A stretch of 64,000 nucleotides of DNA. Source: Corylus avellana (taxonomy: Eukaryota; Streptophyta; Magnoliopsida; Fagales; Betulaceae). The notes beneath the pieces were generated by a model. It was not told where the DNA came from. It was given only the letters and a program-made list of their open reading frames with translations, and did not search any database. How positions within the stretch are numbered: the stretch's first letter is position 1; the number at the start of each line of letters is the position of its first letter. The translations under genes were made by a program, and so were the position numbers. The stretch lies in NCBI RefSeq assembly GCF_901000735.1, contig NC_081547.1, forward strand, positions 17,906,013 to 17,970,012, given 5' to 3'. Shown piece by piece: positions 46,737 through 58,177 of this stretch.

Positions 46737-48074
46737 TGATAAATGCCAAATATTGCATATTTGGACCCCCTTTATTTACATTAGTTAATCCTTTAGCTGT
46801 GTCGTTATTTAATATTTTGTGTTAATTTTGTGCTTTTAGTATTTTGTAGGTCATTGAAGAAAAACTATAGCTTTAAAGGGAGAAATGCAAAGTTTGGAAG
46901 AAAGAATATTTTGAGAAGACCTAGATGATGTGGTTAAGTCTAACCAAATCCAAGAAATAGGTTAAATCAGATTAAATTGGATAAAAGATCAAATTGGATA
47001 AGATTTCGGATCGGATTCAAATTCAGATTCTGCACACGTCTCAGTATTTTGACCATAACTTTTTTCTCAAATATCAGATTGAATTGATTCAAACGGCATT
47101 GGAAAGTTAACTCAAAATACTACAATTTATTATGAAATAGGATTTTCCTAATTCGGACGGTTTCTATGCCAAAATCGCCCCGCAATTAAATGACACAAAT
47201 CTGGACGAATCCTATTTCGATTTCAGACTTCTATTTTGACTGGGAGACAGACCTCTGAATTATCTAGGTTTACTTGGGCTTCTAGGACTTCTCTAAGTCT
47301 ATAAATAGACTTCTTTGCATTCAAGAAAGGAGACACAATCCCAGAGAGTAAAATTCTTTTGTTTAGTTTTTTTTTAGGTTTAGGTTTAGGTTTAGATTTT
47401 ATTTTTATGTGGAGCTAAATTCCCAACTAAGGTTGAGGATGAAGCCTCACTGATGAAGAACAACATCACTTTTATGTAAGTTTTTATTATTATGATTTTA
47501 TTGGGTTTTATATTTCAATTGTTTTACTTCTAATCAATGTGTGGAGTGATTCTTGGATATCTCTTGTGATTCAAGGAAACATGTGATGATTTAAGATAAT
47601 TTCATATGATTGATTGCTTGGTTTTTAACTCATAAAAATTGGATATCCCTTGTGATTTGTCTTACGGATACATCTGGTGTTTCAATTGAATTTGGATTCC
47701 TTTTGTGATTTGGGCAATGAATGGATACATGGGATGATTTTGATTAATTCTTTGAAGCATAGTAAAACATACATAAGATTTAAATTGTGAGAACTTCGAA
47801 TAAATATTGATGGATATGGAGTATGTTGTTATGATTCGGTGAGTGTGGATTCCTAAACCTTAGTCTTTATCTTTTGTTTTATTTAGTTTATGTTTATCTT
47901 TTAATTTCTAAAACCAAAATTCAAAACCCTTTTGGAACTAGGTTAGGAATTAATTAGTTTAGATTTAAATTGCTCTTTCAAAAATACAATTCTCTGTGGG
48001 TTCGATCTCGCACTTGGAATCCATTAAACTACAACTGATTTGTGCACTTGCGTGTTAAATAAATTTGCACAACA
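46737..48074 (+). repeat. 5' LTR of the inner TR-GAG-like element
   Basis: Begins TGATAAATGCCAAATATTGC and ends TTTGCACAACA. TATA box at about 47,299 (TCTATAAATAGAC). It carries the TTTTGACCATAACTTT cassette upstream of the TATA box. Confidence 0.93.
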
Positions 48075-48080
48075 AGTTTT

Positions 48081-48098
48081 TGGCGCCGTTGCTGGGGA
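48081..48098 (+). promoter_or_regulatory. tRNA-Asp primer binding site (inner element)
   Basis: TGGCGCCGTTGCTGGGGA, one C-to-T change from the perfect tRNA-Asp complement, six bases after the 5' LTR. Confidence 0.88.
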
Positions 48099-48516
48099 AT
48101 TGTTCAATTTTTTAAACCAATTTATTTCTAAATTAGTTTTATTCTTCTACTAGTTATAATTAGGATTTTATTTTTCTGGAATTTGTTTTGTTTTATTCTT
48201 GTTACTAATAAAAAATATATATATATATATATTTTTTTTTCTTGTTTTTTGTTTTGTTTGGCTTGTTTTACAGTTCTCCCGCAACATCTTCCACACATCA
48301 GCGCAATCGAGCACACTTACAGCAACTGTAGCAGTTCTGTAGGTTTTTGCCAAAAATTTATTTTTGGTCCTTTTTGTGAGTTTTTAAATTTTAGTTTTAT
48401 TTGTTTTAGTCTTTTTTTTTTTTTAGTTTATTTTTTTTTTAAAAAAAAAAGAAGAAAAAAAGAAGAGGTTAATATTTTATGTGGGATATTTGCATGCTAA
48501 AAAATGAGGGGGAAGC

Positions 48517-49815
48517 ATGAATTTTCATTTTAATGATTTTAATGCCTCTCCTAGTTATAGGACACCAGCTCCTACCAACTACCCTCAAAATTTTTACCCA
48601 CATAAACCATGTTCATTTTGTTTCAATCCTTATCATGAGGAGAACAATTGTCCAGATTTGCGAGCTGAGCTCAACGACTTATGGGACAAATGAGACCAAA
48701 TCAGAGCAGTTAGATCTAACTTTTCATATGAACAAATGAACACCAGATTCTTCAGCCCGGGGTTTGATTCAAATTTCAATTGTTATAACCCGGACTGGAG
48801 CAACCAATACAATTTCTCTGGATCAGCTCAGGCTATAGGAAATTATGCTCACCAATTTGATGAATTGCACCATTCAGAATATCCGCAGTTCGATCATCAA
48901 GCTCAACCTCCTGTTTATCAATCCATTACTCAAGTGCCACAGCCTCCACCACAATCATCACTGGAAGACATGATGAAAACATTAATAGAAAAAGTTGATC
49001 AGTCCAACTCCCGAGCTAATTCCAATTCACAAGCTATACAAGAGCTCAAGAATTCCAACTCCCAAGCTATACAAGAGCTAAAAGGTTTTACCAATCAAGC
49101 TGTACAGGAGCTGAGGAATTCCAACATGGCTAATGGCAGAGACATACAAGAACTTAAGCAGGCCATGTCCAAGATAGAAGGACAGATCGGTCATCTAGTT
49201 GCTGACTTCAACAGAATAGAGGAAGAAGAGCTTCAAAGTCAGCTGATGGCTAAAAGGTACTACATGATTGATGAGGATGATTCCGAAAATTCTTATCATG
49301 AGCATGCCCAAGTCACCATCACACTAGAGAGTGGGAAAATTGTGGATAACAAAGAGGAGGAAAAAAAAGAGGAGGAAAAGAAAGAGGAGCAAGTTGAGCA
49401 CCCTGAGCAAGTTGAGCACCATGAGAACAGTGAGCCACCAACAAATCCTGATCTACCCAGTGACATGGAAGTGAGTACTAAAGCTCCTGCCTACATCACT
49501 GTCCCTCTTGAGGCACATCAAGAGCCATGTTATGTCAAGATATTCAAGGACTTGTGCACACAAGCACACAAATCTTGGAACCACTTTCCTAAGAAGATCC
49601 TTCGAAGTAAGAGATTCTACAAAAGATGGCGAAATCTCCTTCCAGAGGGGTATGAAGTTTTGAAGAAGAAGGGGTGGAAGGGATTGGTTGGACATCCGCA
49701 TGATCGGGGAAAGCGCTGTAAAGTTTTCTCCTCCAGTTTATTTTCTGCACTTCACTCCACAAATTCTTTCTTTCCTTTTTCATTACATGTTTATTTTATT
49801 TGTTTTTGTTTCTAA
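48517..49815 (+). CDS. Pol-less element ORF (zinc knuckle, coiled-coil-like repeats, basic tail) with in-frame TGA
   Basis: 432 codons from ATG 48,517 in one frame, broken once by TGA at 48,691-48,693 (codon 59). An intact 374-codon frame follows, of which 359 codons start from ATG 48,736. The N-terminus has CSFCFNPYHEENNC, a CX2CX4HX4C knuckle. Then come four imperfect QAIQELKN-type repeats (helical, likely coiled coil), an acidic Glu/Lys run and a basic tail (HFPKKILRSKRFYKRW, GYEVLKKKGWKGLVGHP). It aligns with the nucleocapsid-to-protease linker of the Athila-like element, but the capsid domain and all of pol are missing. The tail after FKDLCT has no counterpart in that element. A role in RNA binding is inference. 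Confidence 0.75.
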
Positions 49816-51169
49816 CAGCAATTAATCTTTTGATATTTGTTTCTATGAAAAAAATATTGCTGTTAGTTTTTGTTGACAGGTGTTTTGGTGTTTAAGTTTG
49901 GGGGATGCCCTGACCTTGTTCACACTCATATTTCCTTACTTCCGGTAATGTATTTCTATACTACACATTGAGGGCAATCTGTAATTCAAGTTTGGGGGTA
50001 TGGAAAAACACTTTGTATATTTATTTTTGTTCTTATTTGTTTATTTGTCTTTTTGTGTTAAAAAATTTTTGAAAAAAGAAAAAAAAATTAATTATGCTAT
50101 GTTTTTGTCAAGTTTGAGTTAAACTGTGACTGTAGTTTGCATTTCATTAGCTTGCTTAAAGGGTTGAACATCGTCATTATGTCATTAGGAGTCTGAGTCC
50201 TTTGACTTATTTTTGGGTAAAAGAGATTTCACTTCTTTTGAGATAAAATTTGATGCTCACATTAGCATGTTTTCTGTGAAGTATGATGGTTGAGCTTAAG
50301 CTTGTTCTCTTTGAGATTTGTTAGATGACCTATTGATGAATAACCATTGGCTTGCAAGATATAAAAATAAAAAATAAATAAATAAATAAATAACTAAATA
50401 AAAAAAGAGAAGGAAAAAGAAAAGAAAGATCATGTTGAGTTTTTCACTGAGTAACCGGACCTCTTGCCTCATTAAGCATTGAGTGTTCGCGTCAAAATGT
50501 GTGAAGTTCAATGTTGATTTATGATATGGCTAGTCTGGCTTCGTAGCCTTATTGACTTAAGTTAATAAGCCCTTAGGGATGTTCTACGTCTAGTGCCCTA
50601 AAGCCACCTGGCTTGGGAGTCATTGGCCTAACACTTTTTACATGAGTAAATTAGAAAGCTTAAGGGAGTTAGACATTGCAGAGCCTGTAAAAAAAAAAAA
50701 AATGCATATCTTGCCTTGGTTGTTTCATTTGTTAGGAATTCTTTCGAATTTTATAGAACTTATCTTGAGTTTAAACTGAAAGCTTCATGATTATATGCTA
50801 ATTACACTTTACACATTTCAGAACATATGAGGTCGCAATTGTCCATTTATGAGTAATTTGATTTTGGATTTCCTTTTGACTGTTATGATGATGTTTGTCT
50901 TTTTAAGTTTGCTCATGAATGAGAACCATGGTTTATGTGAAACTTCTTTCTTGTTAACAACATAGTGCACAATGTTTGTGGGTATCATTCCTGTTAAGCC
51001 CTCACGAGACTTCACTCGTCGACTAGGGATGCCTAGGGATTTAAAAGGGTTGTTGCATATGCTAAATGCAATCGTCTCTCCCACGAAAAAGTATTTATAT
51101 TTCTTGCTTTCATTTTATTTGTCGTTTTGTTTTGCTAAGGGACTAGCAAAATGTAAGTTTGGGGGTGTT
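49816..51169 (+). other. 3' non-coding block of the inner TR-GAG-like element
   Basis: No long ORF. It holds three AAGTTTGGGGG runs (49,894-49,904, 49,988-49,998, 51,155-51,165), the last being the polypurine tract beside the LTR. The order of conserved boxes matches the Athila-like element's 3' block, and the two copies in this family are closely similar. Confidence 0.8.
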
Positions 51170-51172
51170 TGA
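50972..51172 (+). other. Small open frame ending on the LTR edge (copy B)
   Basis: 66 codons from ATG to a TGA that is bases 1-3 of the 3' LTR (the next LTR codon is TAA). It shares the LKGLLHMLNAIVSPT core and AKCKFGG end with copies at 36,652 and 56,602. It differs from copy A by a 12-nt in-frame length difference. Coding status is doubtful. Confidence 0.4.
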
Positions 51173-52506
51173 TAAGTGCCAAATATTGCATATTTGGACC
51201 CCTTTGTTTACATTAGTTAATCCTTTAGCTGTGTCGTTATTTAATATTTTGTGTTAGTTTTGTGTTTTTAGTATTTTGTAGGTCATTGAAGAAAAACTAT
51301 AGCTTTAAAGGGAAAAATGCAAAGTTTGGAAGAAAGAATACTTTGAGAAGACCTAGATGATGTGGTTAAGTCTAACCAAATCCAAGAAATAGGTTACATC
51401 AGATTAAATTGGATAAAAGATCAGATTGGATAAAATTTCAGATCGGATTCAAATTCAGATTCTGCACACGTCTCAGTTTTTTGACCGTAACTTTCTGCTC
51501 AAATATTGGATTGAAGTGATTCAAATGGCATTAGAAAGCTAACTAAAAATAATACAATTTATTATGAAATAGGATTTTCCTAATTCGGACGGTTTCTATG
51601 CCAAAATCACCCCATAATTAAAGGACACAAATCTGGACGAATCCTATTCCGATTTCAGACTTCTATTTTGGCTGGGAGACAGACCTCCGAATTATCTAGG
51701 TTTACTTGGGCTTCTAGGACTTCCCTAAGCCTATAAATAGACTTCTTTGCATTCAAGAAAGGAGACACAATCCCAGAGAGCAAAATTCTTTTGTTTAGTT
51801 TTTCTTTCGGTTTATGTTTACGTTTAGATTTTATTTTTATGTGGAGCTAAATTCCCAACTAAGGTTGAGGATGAAGCCTCACCGATGAAGAACAACATCA
51901 CTTTTATGTAAGTTTTTATTATTCTGATTTTATTGGGTTTTATATTTCAATTGTTTTACTTCTAATCAATGTGTGGAGTGATTCTTGGATATCTCTTATG
52001 ATTCAAGGATACATGTGATGATTTAAGATAATTTCATATGATTGATTGCTTGGTTTTTAACTCATAAAAATTGGATATCCTTTGTGATTTGTTCTACTGA
52101 TACATCTGGTGTTTCAATTGAATTTGGATTCCTTTTGTGATTTGGGCAATGAATGGATACATGAGATGATTTTGATTAATTCTTTGAAGCATAGTAAAAC
52201 ATACATAAGATTTAAATTGTGAGAACTTCGGATAAATATTGATGGATATGGAGTATGTTGTTATGATTCGGTGAGTGTGGATTCCAAAACCTTAGTCTTT
52301 ATCTTTTGTTTTATTTAGTTTATGTTTATCTTTTAATTTTTAAAACCAAAATTCAAAACCCTTTTTGAACTAGGTTAGGATTTAATTAGTTTAGATTTAA
52401 ATTGCTCTTTCAAAAATACAATTTTCTGTGGGTTCGACCTCGCACTTACAATCCATTAAACTACAATTGATTCATGCACTTGCGAGTTAAATAAATTTGC
52501 ACAACA
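51170..52506 (+). repeat. 3' LTR of the inner TR-GAG-like element
   Basis: 1337 bp, near-identical to 46,737-48,074. Its first bases are TGATAAGTGCC; the 5' LTR has TGATAAATGCC. Confidence 0.93.
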
Positions 52507-52786
52507 GTGTTACTAATAAAAAAAATAAAAAAAATAAAAAAAAGAAGATTTTTCTTGTTGTTTTTTGTTTTGTTTGGCTTGTTTTACAGTTCTGCCGTAG
52601 CACCTTCCGCACATCAGCACAATCGAGTGCACTCATAGCAAAGGCAGCAGTTCCGTAGACTTTTGCCAAAAAATTATTTTTAGTTAGTTAGTCGTTTTTT
52701 TTTTTTTTAATTTAAAATAAAAAATAAAAAATAAATGGTTAATGTTTTATGTGGGATATTTGCTTGCTAAAAAGTGAGGGGGAAGC

Positions 52787-55435
52787 ACAAATTTTCATTT
52801 TAATGATTTTAATGACTCTCCTAGTTATAGGACACCAGCTCCTACCAACTACCCTCAAAATTTTTACTTACATAAGTTATGTTCATACTACTCCAATCCT
52901 TATCATCATTATAGTGATTGTCCATCATGGGGACAAGCTTCTAATTTTTCATATGAGCAAATGAAGACCAGTTTCTCCAGTCCAGGGCTTGATTCAAATT
53001 CAAATTATTATAATCCGGACTGGAGCAACCAATCTGATTTCTCAGGATCAGCTCAGGCTACAGGAAATTATGCTCACCAATTTGATGAATTGCAACATTC
53101 AGAATATCAATAGTTCGATCATCATGCTCAACCTCTTGTTTATCAGTCTACCACTCAAGTGTCACAGCCTGCACCACAGTCATCACTGGAAGACATGATG
53201 AAAGCATTCATGCAATCAATGGATAAGAACATACAAGATATGAAGAATACTACCATAAGCAATTCCCAAGATATACAAGAGTTAAAAGATTTCACCAATC
53301 AAGCTGTGCAGGAGATGAGGAATTCCAATATGGCTAATGATAAGCGCCAAATGTTGCACATTCAAGCCTCTTAATTTGCATATGTTAATTCCTTAGTGTT
53401 GTTATTTGTTTGATTTTGTTTTGTTTTTGTGTTTTTAGGTTATAAATAAAGATGCAATTAATTCCATTGATTTTGGGCTTAAAAGCACACTTTGAGATGA
53501 CTAAGCGTAGCCAATCATAACAGAGGACTTATATGTTGTGGTTAAGTTTAATCAAATAAAGGAAGGGATTAATTCGGAATTTCTCAAATTGGAGTCAAAA
53601 TCGGATTGGATTCAAATTTGGATTCTGCATATTTCTCGGTATTTTGGCCATAACTTTCAGTTCAAATATCTGATTGAGGTGATTCAAGTGGCCTTGGAAA
53701 TCTAACTCAAATTTCTACAAATCATTGTGAAATAGTATTTTCCTAATTCGAAGCGCCACAATGCCAAAATCGCCCCGCAAGATAGGAACGCAATTCTGGG
53801 CGAATCCTATTCCGATTTGGACTTAGGTTTTCTTTATCCTAATTGGACTTGGACTTAAATCTCCGAAATTTCTAGGATTACTAGGGCTTCTAGGACTCTC
53901 CTAAGCCCTATAAATAGGCCTCTAAGCATTGAGAAAAGACACACCGCTTCTAGAGCAAAAATTCAGTAAAATAGTCTGTGGAGCTTAGGAGATCATGAGC
54001 AGCTAAACCCAATTGTGGGGTATTGATGTAGCCCTTTCCAAGCACAATGGTTTGATTGTATTTAATTTCTAGTCTTTCAATTTATGCATGTTGATTGTAT
54101 AACTCTGAGGATTGCTACAATTGATTTCTGTTCTTCATATTAAATGCAGTTGTTCTTTAAATTCCAATTCAATATTAGTAAAATTCTTATCTTGTCTTAG
54201 AAATTATTTTACTATTATTGAACTCAAATCATTCTTATTTTCTGTGATTATAAGAATGATGGTTATACAATGGTTCTTAATTGGCATGCAATCAATAGGG
54301 TTAGATAGGCCATGCCTAGGGAAGACGGATCGTACTACATCCTAGTTTAGTGTAATTTAGGTAGACGGTCCGTGCCAACCGAAGATGGGTTATGCTATTC
54401 TGTTGATTGTATGAAATTATTTTTATATGTTTTATTGTTGAATTATAACATGCATAGAATGAAGTGCTAGAATTAAATATGGTTAACCATTGATGTGTGG
54501 ATTGTGGTGAAGTCAATACCCTACTCTCTCTCTCATACATTTACTTCTTTTATTTCCGTTTATTTTATGGACTTCAAATTCACACAAACAAATCATTCTC
54601 TTTTAATTAAGTTGATTTTAATCTTTTTAAATTCTGATAATTAAACTCCTGCAGTCCTTGAGGTTTGACACCCTCAATATAGCCCTATCCTACGGGATTC
54701 GTTCTATTGCGAGTGGTAATTTTTATAATTGATATTTTTGGTCACAAAAATACCACATCAGCTAACACAAGAGACATACAAGAGCTTAAGCAAGCCATGA
54801 CCAAGATAGAAGAAGAGCTTCAAAGTCAGCTGATGGCTGAAAGGCACTACCTGATTGATGAGGATGATTCTGAAAATTTTTATCATGAGCATGTCCAAGT
54901 CACCATCACACTTGAGAGTAGGGAAATTGTGGATAACAAAGAGACTGAAGAGAAAGAGGAGCAATTTGAGCACTCTAAGCAAGTTGAGCCCCATGAGAAT
55001 AGTGAGCCTCCAATGGATCCTAATATGTCCAGTGACATGGAAGTGAGTACTGAAGCTCCTGTCTGCAATACTATCCCTCTTGAGACATATCAAGAGCCCG
55101 AAGCTTCATCGCCTGAATGTCTCAAAAAGCCATCTTATGTCAAGATACTCAAGGACTTGTGCACACAAGCACGCAAATCTAGGAACCACTTTCCTAAGAA
55201 GATCCTTCGAAGCAAGCAATTCTACATAAGAGGGCAAAAAATCCTTCCTGAGGGGTATGAAGTTTTGAAGAAGAAAGGGTGGAAGGGATTGGTTGGACAT
55301 CCGCATAATAGCGAGAAGCGCTGTAAAGTTTTCTCCTCTAGTTTATTTTCTGCACTTCACTCCACAAATTCTTTCTTTCCTTTTTCATTACATTTTTTTT
55401 ATTTTTTTATTTTTTTTATTTGTTTTTGTTTCTAA
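52787..55435 (+). pseudogene. Broken gag-linker ORF of the outer TR-GAG-like element
   Basis: Same protein as at 48,517-49,815. The start codon is changed (ACA at 52,787), the knuckle has lost its second Cys (CSYYSNPYHHYSDC), frames shift in 52,990-53,160, and a solo LTR (53,338-54,760) splits it after S-N-M-A-N. The downstream half (54,761-55,435) is open and carries the acidic linker, the VKILKDLCT box and the basic tail. Confidence 0.85.
53338..54760 (+). mobile_element. Solo LTR, TGATAAGCGCC family, 1423 bp
   Basis: Begins TGATAAGCGCCAAATGTTGC and ends AAAAATACCACATCA. Perfect GCTAA duplication at 53,333-53,337 and 54,761-54,765. TATA box CCTATAAATAGGCC at about 53,909. Its ends match the reverse solo LTR at 6185-7446. 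The middle, however, is the TTTTGGCCATAACTTTC cassette of the TR-GAG LTRs in place of the CG-palindrome block. Confidence 0.95.
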
Positions 55436-56601
55436 GAGCAATTAATCTTTTGATGTTTGTTTCTATGAAAATATTGCTGTTAGTTTTGATGACAGGTGTT
55501 TTGGTGTTTGAGTTTGGAGGATGCCCTGCCCCTTTTTCACATCTTGATGTTTCCTTACTTCTGGTAATATATTTCTATACTACACATTGAGGGCAATTTG
55601 TAATTCAAGTTTGGGGGTATGGAAAAACACTTTGTCTGTTTATTTTTGTTCTTATTTGTTGATTTTTATTTGTCTTTTTGTGTTAAAAAATCTTGAAAAA
55701 AAAAATTTTAAAAAAAATTGTGCTATGTTTTTGTCAAGTTTGAGTTAAACTGTAACTGTGATTTACATTTCATTTTCTCGCTTAAAGGGTTGAACACCTC
55801 ATTATGTCATTAGGAGTCTGAGTCCCTTGACTTATTTTTGGGTAAAAGAGATTTCACTTTTTTTGAGATAAATTTTTATGAGCACATTAGAATGTTTTCT
55901 GTGAGGTATGATGTTTGAGCTTAAGCTTGTGTCTCTTTGAGATTTGTTGGATGATTTACTGATGAATGGCTTGCAAGATATATAAAAAAAAATTAAAAAA
56001 AAAATAATAATAAAAGAGAGAAAAAAAAAAGAGGAAGATCATGTTGAGTTTTCCGTTGAGTAACCGAACATTTTGCCTCATTAAGCATTGAGTGTTCGCA
56101 TCAAAAGGTATGAAGTTCAATGTTGATTTATGTTATGGCTAGTCTGGCTTCGTAGCCTTTTTGACTTAAGTTAATAAGCCCTTAGGGATGTTTTACATCT
56201 AGTGCCCTAAAGCCACCTGGCTTGGGAGTCATTGGCCTAACACTTGTTACATGAGTCAATTAAAATGCTTAAGGGAGTTAGACATTGCAAAGCCTATAAA
56301 AACAAAAAAAAAAAAAAAAAAAATGCATATCTTGCCTTGGTTGTTTCATTTGGTAGGGATTCTTACAAATTTGCATATGTTACTTGTCTTGAGTTTAAGT
56401 TGAAAGCTTCATGATTGTATGCTAATTACACTTTACACTTTTCAGAACATATGAGGTCTCAATTGTCCATTTATGAGTGATTTGATTTTGGATTTTCTTT
56501 TGACTGTGATGATCGTGTTTGTCTTTTTAAGTTTGCTCATGAATAAGAACCATGGTGTATGTGAAAATTCTTTCTTGTTAACAACTTAGTGCACAATATT
56601 T

Positions 56602-56796
56602 GTGGGTATCATTCCTATTAAGCCCTCACAAGACTTCACTTGTCCACTAGCGATGTCTATGGGTTTAAAAGGCTTGTTGCATATGCTAAATGCAATAGTC
56701 TCTCCTACGAAAGAGGATTTATGTTTCTTGCTTACAGTTTATTTTTCGATTTGTTTTGCTAAGGGACTAGCAAAATGTAAGTTTGGGGGTGTTTGA
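56602..56796 (+). other. Small open frame ending on the LTR edge (copy C)
   Basis: Third copy of the 3' small frame. The ATG of copy B is ATA here, so it could start only at a GTG. It stops at the TGA opening the 3' LTR at 56,794. Confidence 0.35.
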
Positions 56797-58177
56797 TAAG
56801 TGCCAAATATTCTATATTTGGACCCTTTTATTTACACTAGTTAATCCTTTAACTATGTCATTATTTAATGTTTTGTGTTAGTTTTGTGTTTTTAGTATTT
56901 TGTAGGTCATTGAAGAAAAACTACAGCTTTAAAGGGAAAAATGCAAAGTTTGGAAGAAAGCCTACTTTGAGAAGATCTAGATGGGGTGGTCATGTTTAAC
57001 CAAATCCAAGAAAATGTTAAATCGGATTAAAGATCAGATTGGTAAAATTTCGGATTGGATTCAAATTCAGATTCTGCACATGTCTTAGTATTTTGACCAT
57101 AACTTTTTGGTCAAATATCAGATTGGAGTGATTAAAGTGGCATTAGAAAGCTAACTCAATGTACTACAATTTGTTGTGAAATAGCATTTTCCTAATTGGG
57201 ACGGTCACTATACCAAAATCGCCCTGCAATTAAAGGACACAAATCTGGACGAATCCTATTCCGATTTCAGACTTCTATTTTGACTGGGAGACAGACCTCC
57301 GAATTATCTAGGTTTAATAGGGCTTCTAGGACTTCCCTAGGCCTGTAAATAGACTTCTTTGCATTCAAGAAAAGATATAGAATTCTAGAGAGCAAAATTA
57401 TACAGTTTTTCTCTTTTTAGTTTAGGTTTTCTTTAGATCTAGGTTTTATTTTTATGTGGAGCTAAATTCCCAACTAAGGTTGGGGATGAAGCCTCACTGA
57501 TGAAGAACATCAATACATTCATGTAAGTCTTTATTTATCTGATTTTATTGGGTTTATAATTTGAATTGTTTTACTTATTTTTAATATGTGGCATGATTCT
57601 TGGATATCTTCTTGTGATTCAAGAATACACTTGATGATTTAAGATAATTTCACATAATTGATTGCTTGATTTTATTTGCCTAAATAATTGGATATCCCTT
57701 GTGATTTGTTTTACGATACATTTGGTGTTTCAATTAAGATTGGATATCTTTTGTGATTTGTGAATACATCTGATGATTTAATTGATATTGGATTCCTTTT
57801 GTGATTTGTGCAATGAATGGATACTTAGGATGGTTTTGATTAACTGTTGAAGCATAGTGAAGCATATCTAAGATTTTAATTATGAGAACTTCAGATTAAT
57901 ATTGATAAACATGGAAGTATGTTGTTAAGATTCGATGAGTGTGAATTCCCAAACCTTAGTCTTTTATCTCTTATTTTATTTTAATTAGTTTATGTTTGTC
58001 TTTTAATTTCAAAAAATCAAAATTCAAAACCTTTTTGGAACTAGGTTAGGATTAAATTAGTTTAGATGTAAATTGCTTTTTCAAAAATACAATTCTCTGT
58101 GGAATGGACCTCGTACTTACAATCCATTAAACTACAATCGATTCGTGCACTTGCGAGTTAAATAAATTTGCACAATA
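56794..58177 (+). repeat. 3' LTR of the outer TR-GAG-like element
   Basis: 1384 bp. It pairs with 45,319-46,607 but is longer. Part of the difference is a block (AACCAAATCCAAGAAAATG region, about 56,990-57,080) that is also in the inner element's LTRs and absent from the outer 5' LTR. The last bases are CACAATA instead of CACAACA. Confidence 0.9.

Larger units (their letters stand above)
46737..52506 (+). mobile_element. Inner TR-GAG-like element, complete, 5770 bp
   Basis: LTRs 46,737-48,074 and 51,170-52,506 (1338 and 1337 bp, nearly identical). Target duplication GTGTT at 46,732-46,736 and 52,507-52,511 is perfect. The primer site at 48,081-48,098 matches tRNA-Asp with one change. A single gag-linker type ORF (48,517-49,815) is followed by about 1.35 kb of non-coding DNA and a polypurine tract at 51,155-51,169. 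No protease, reverse transcriptase or integrase is present, so it must rely on another element. It inserted into a copy of its own family. Confidence 0.93.
45319..58177 (+). mobile_element. Outer TR-GAG-like LTR element (no pol), carrying two later insertions
   Basis: 5' LTR 45,319-46,607, tRNA-Asp primer site 46,614-46,631, internal DNA at 46,608-46,736, 52,507-53,337 and 54,761-56,793, and 3' LTR 56,794-58,177. The LTR tips are TGATAAGTGCC and GCACAACA, with CA mutated to TA at the 3' end. Flanks ACAAG and ATGAG differ by two transitions. The polypurine tract AAGTTTGGGGGTGTT abuts the 3' LTR. The only coding trace is a broken gag-linker ORF. It is interrupted by a complete relative (46,737-52,506) and a solo LTR (53,338-54,760). 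It inserted 33 bp from the Athila-like element. Confidence 0.88.

Noticed and set aside
48200..48240. TA-rich stretch as a promoter for the gag-like ORF
   Set aside because: A simple (TA)n/T run in the leader; retrotransposon transcripts start in the LTR, which has its own TATA box.
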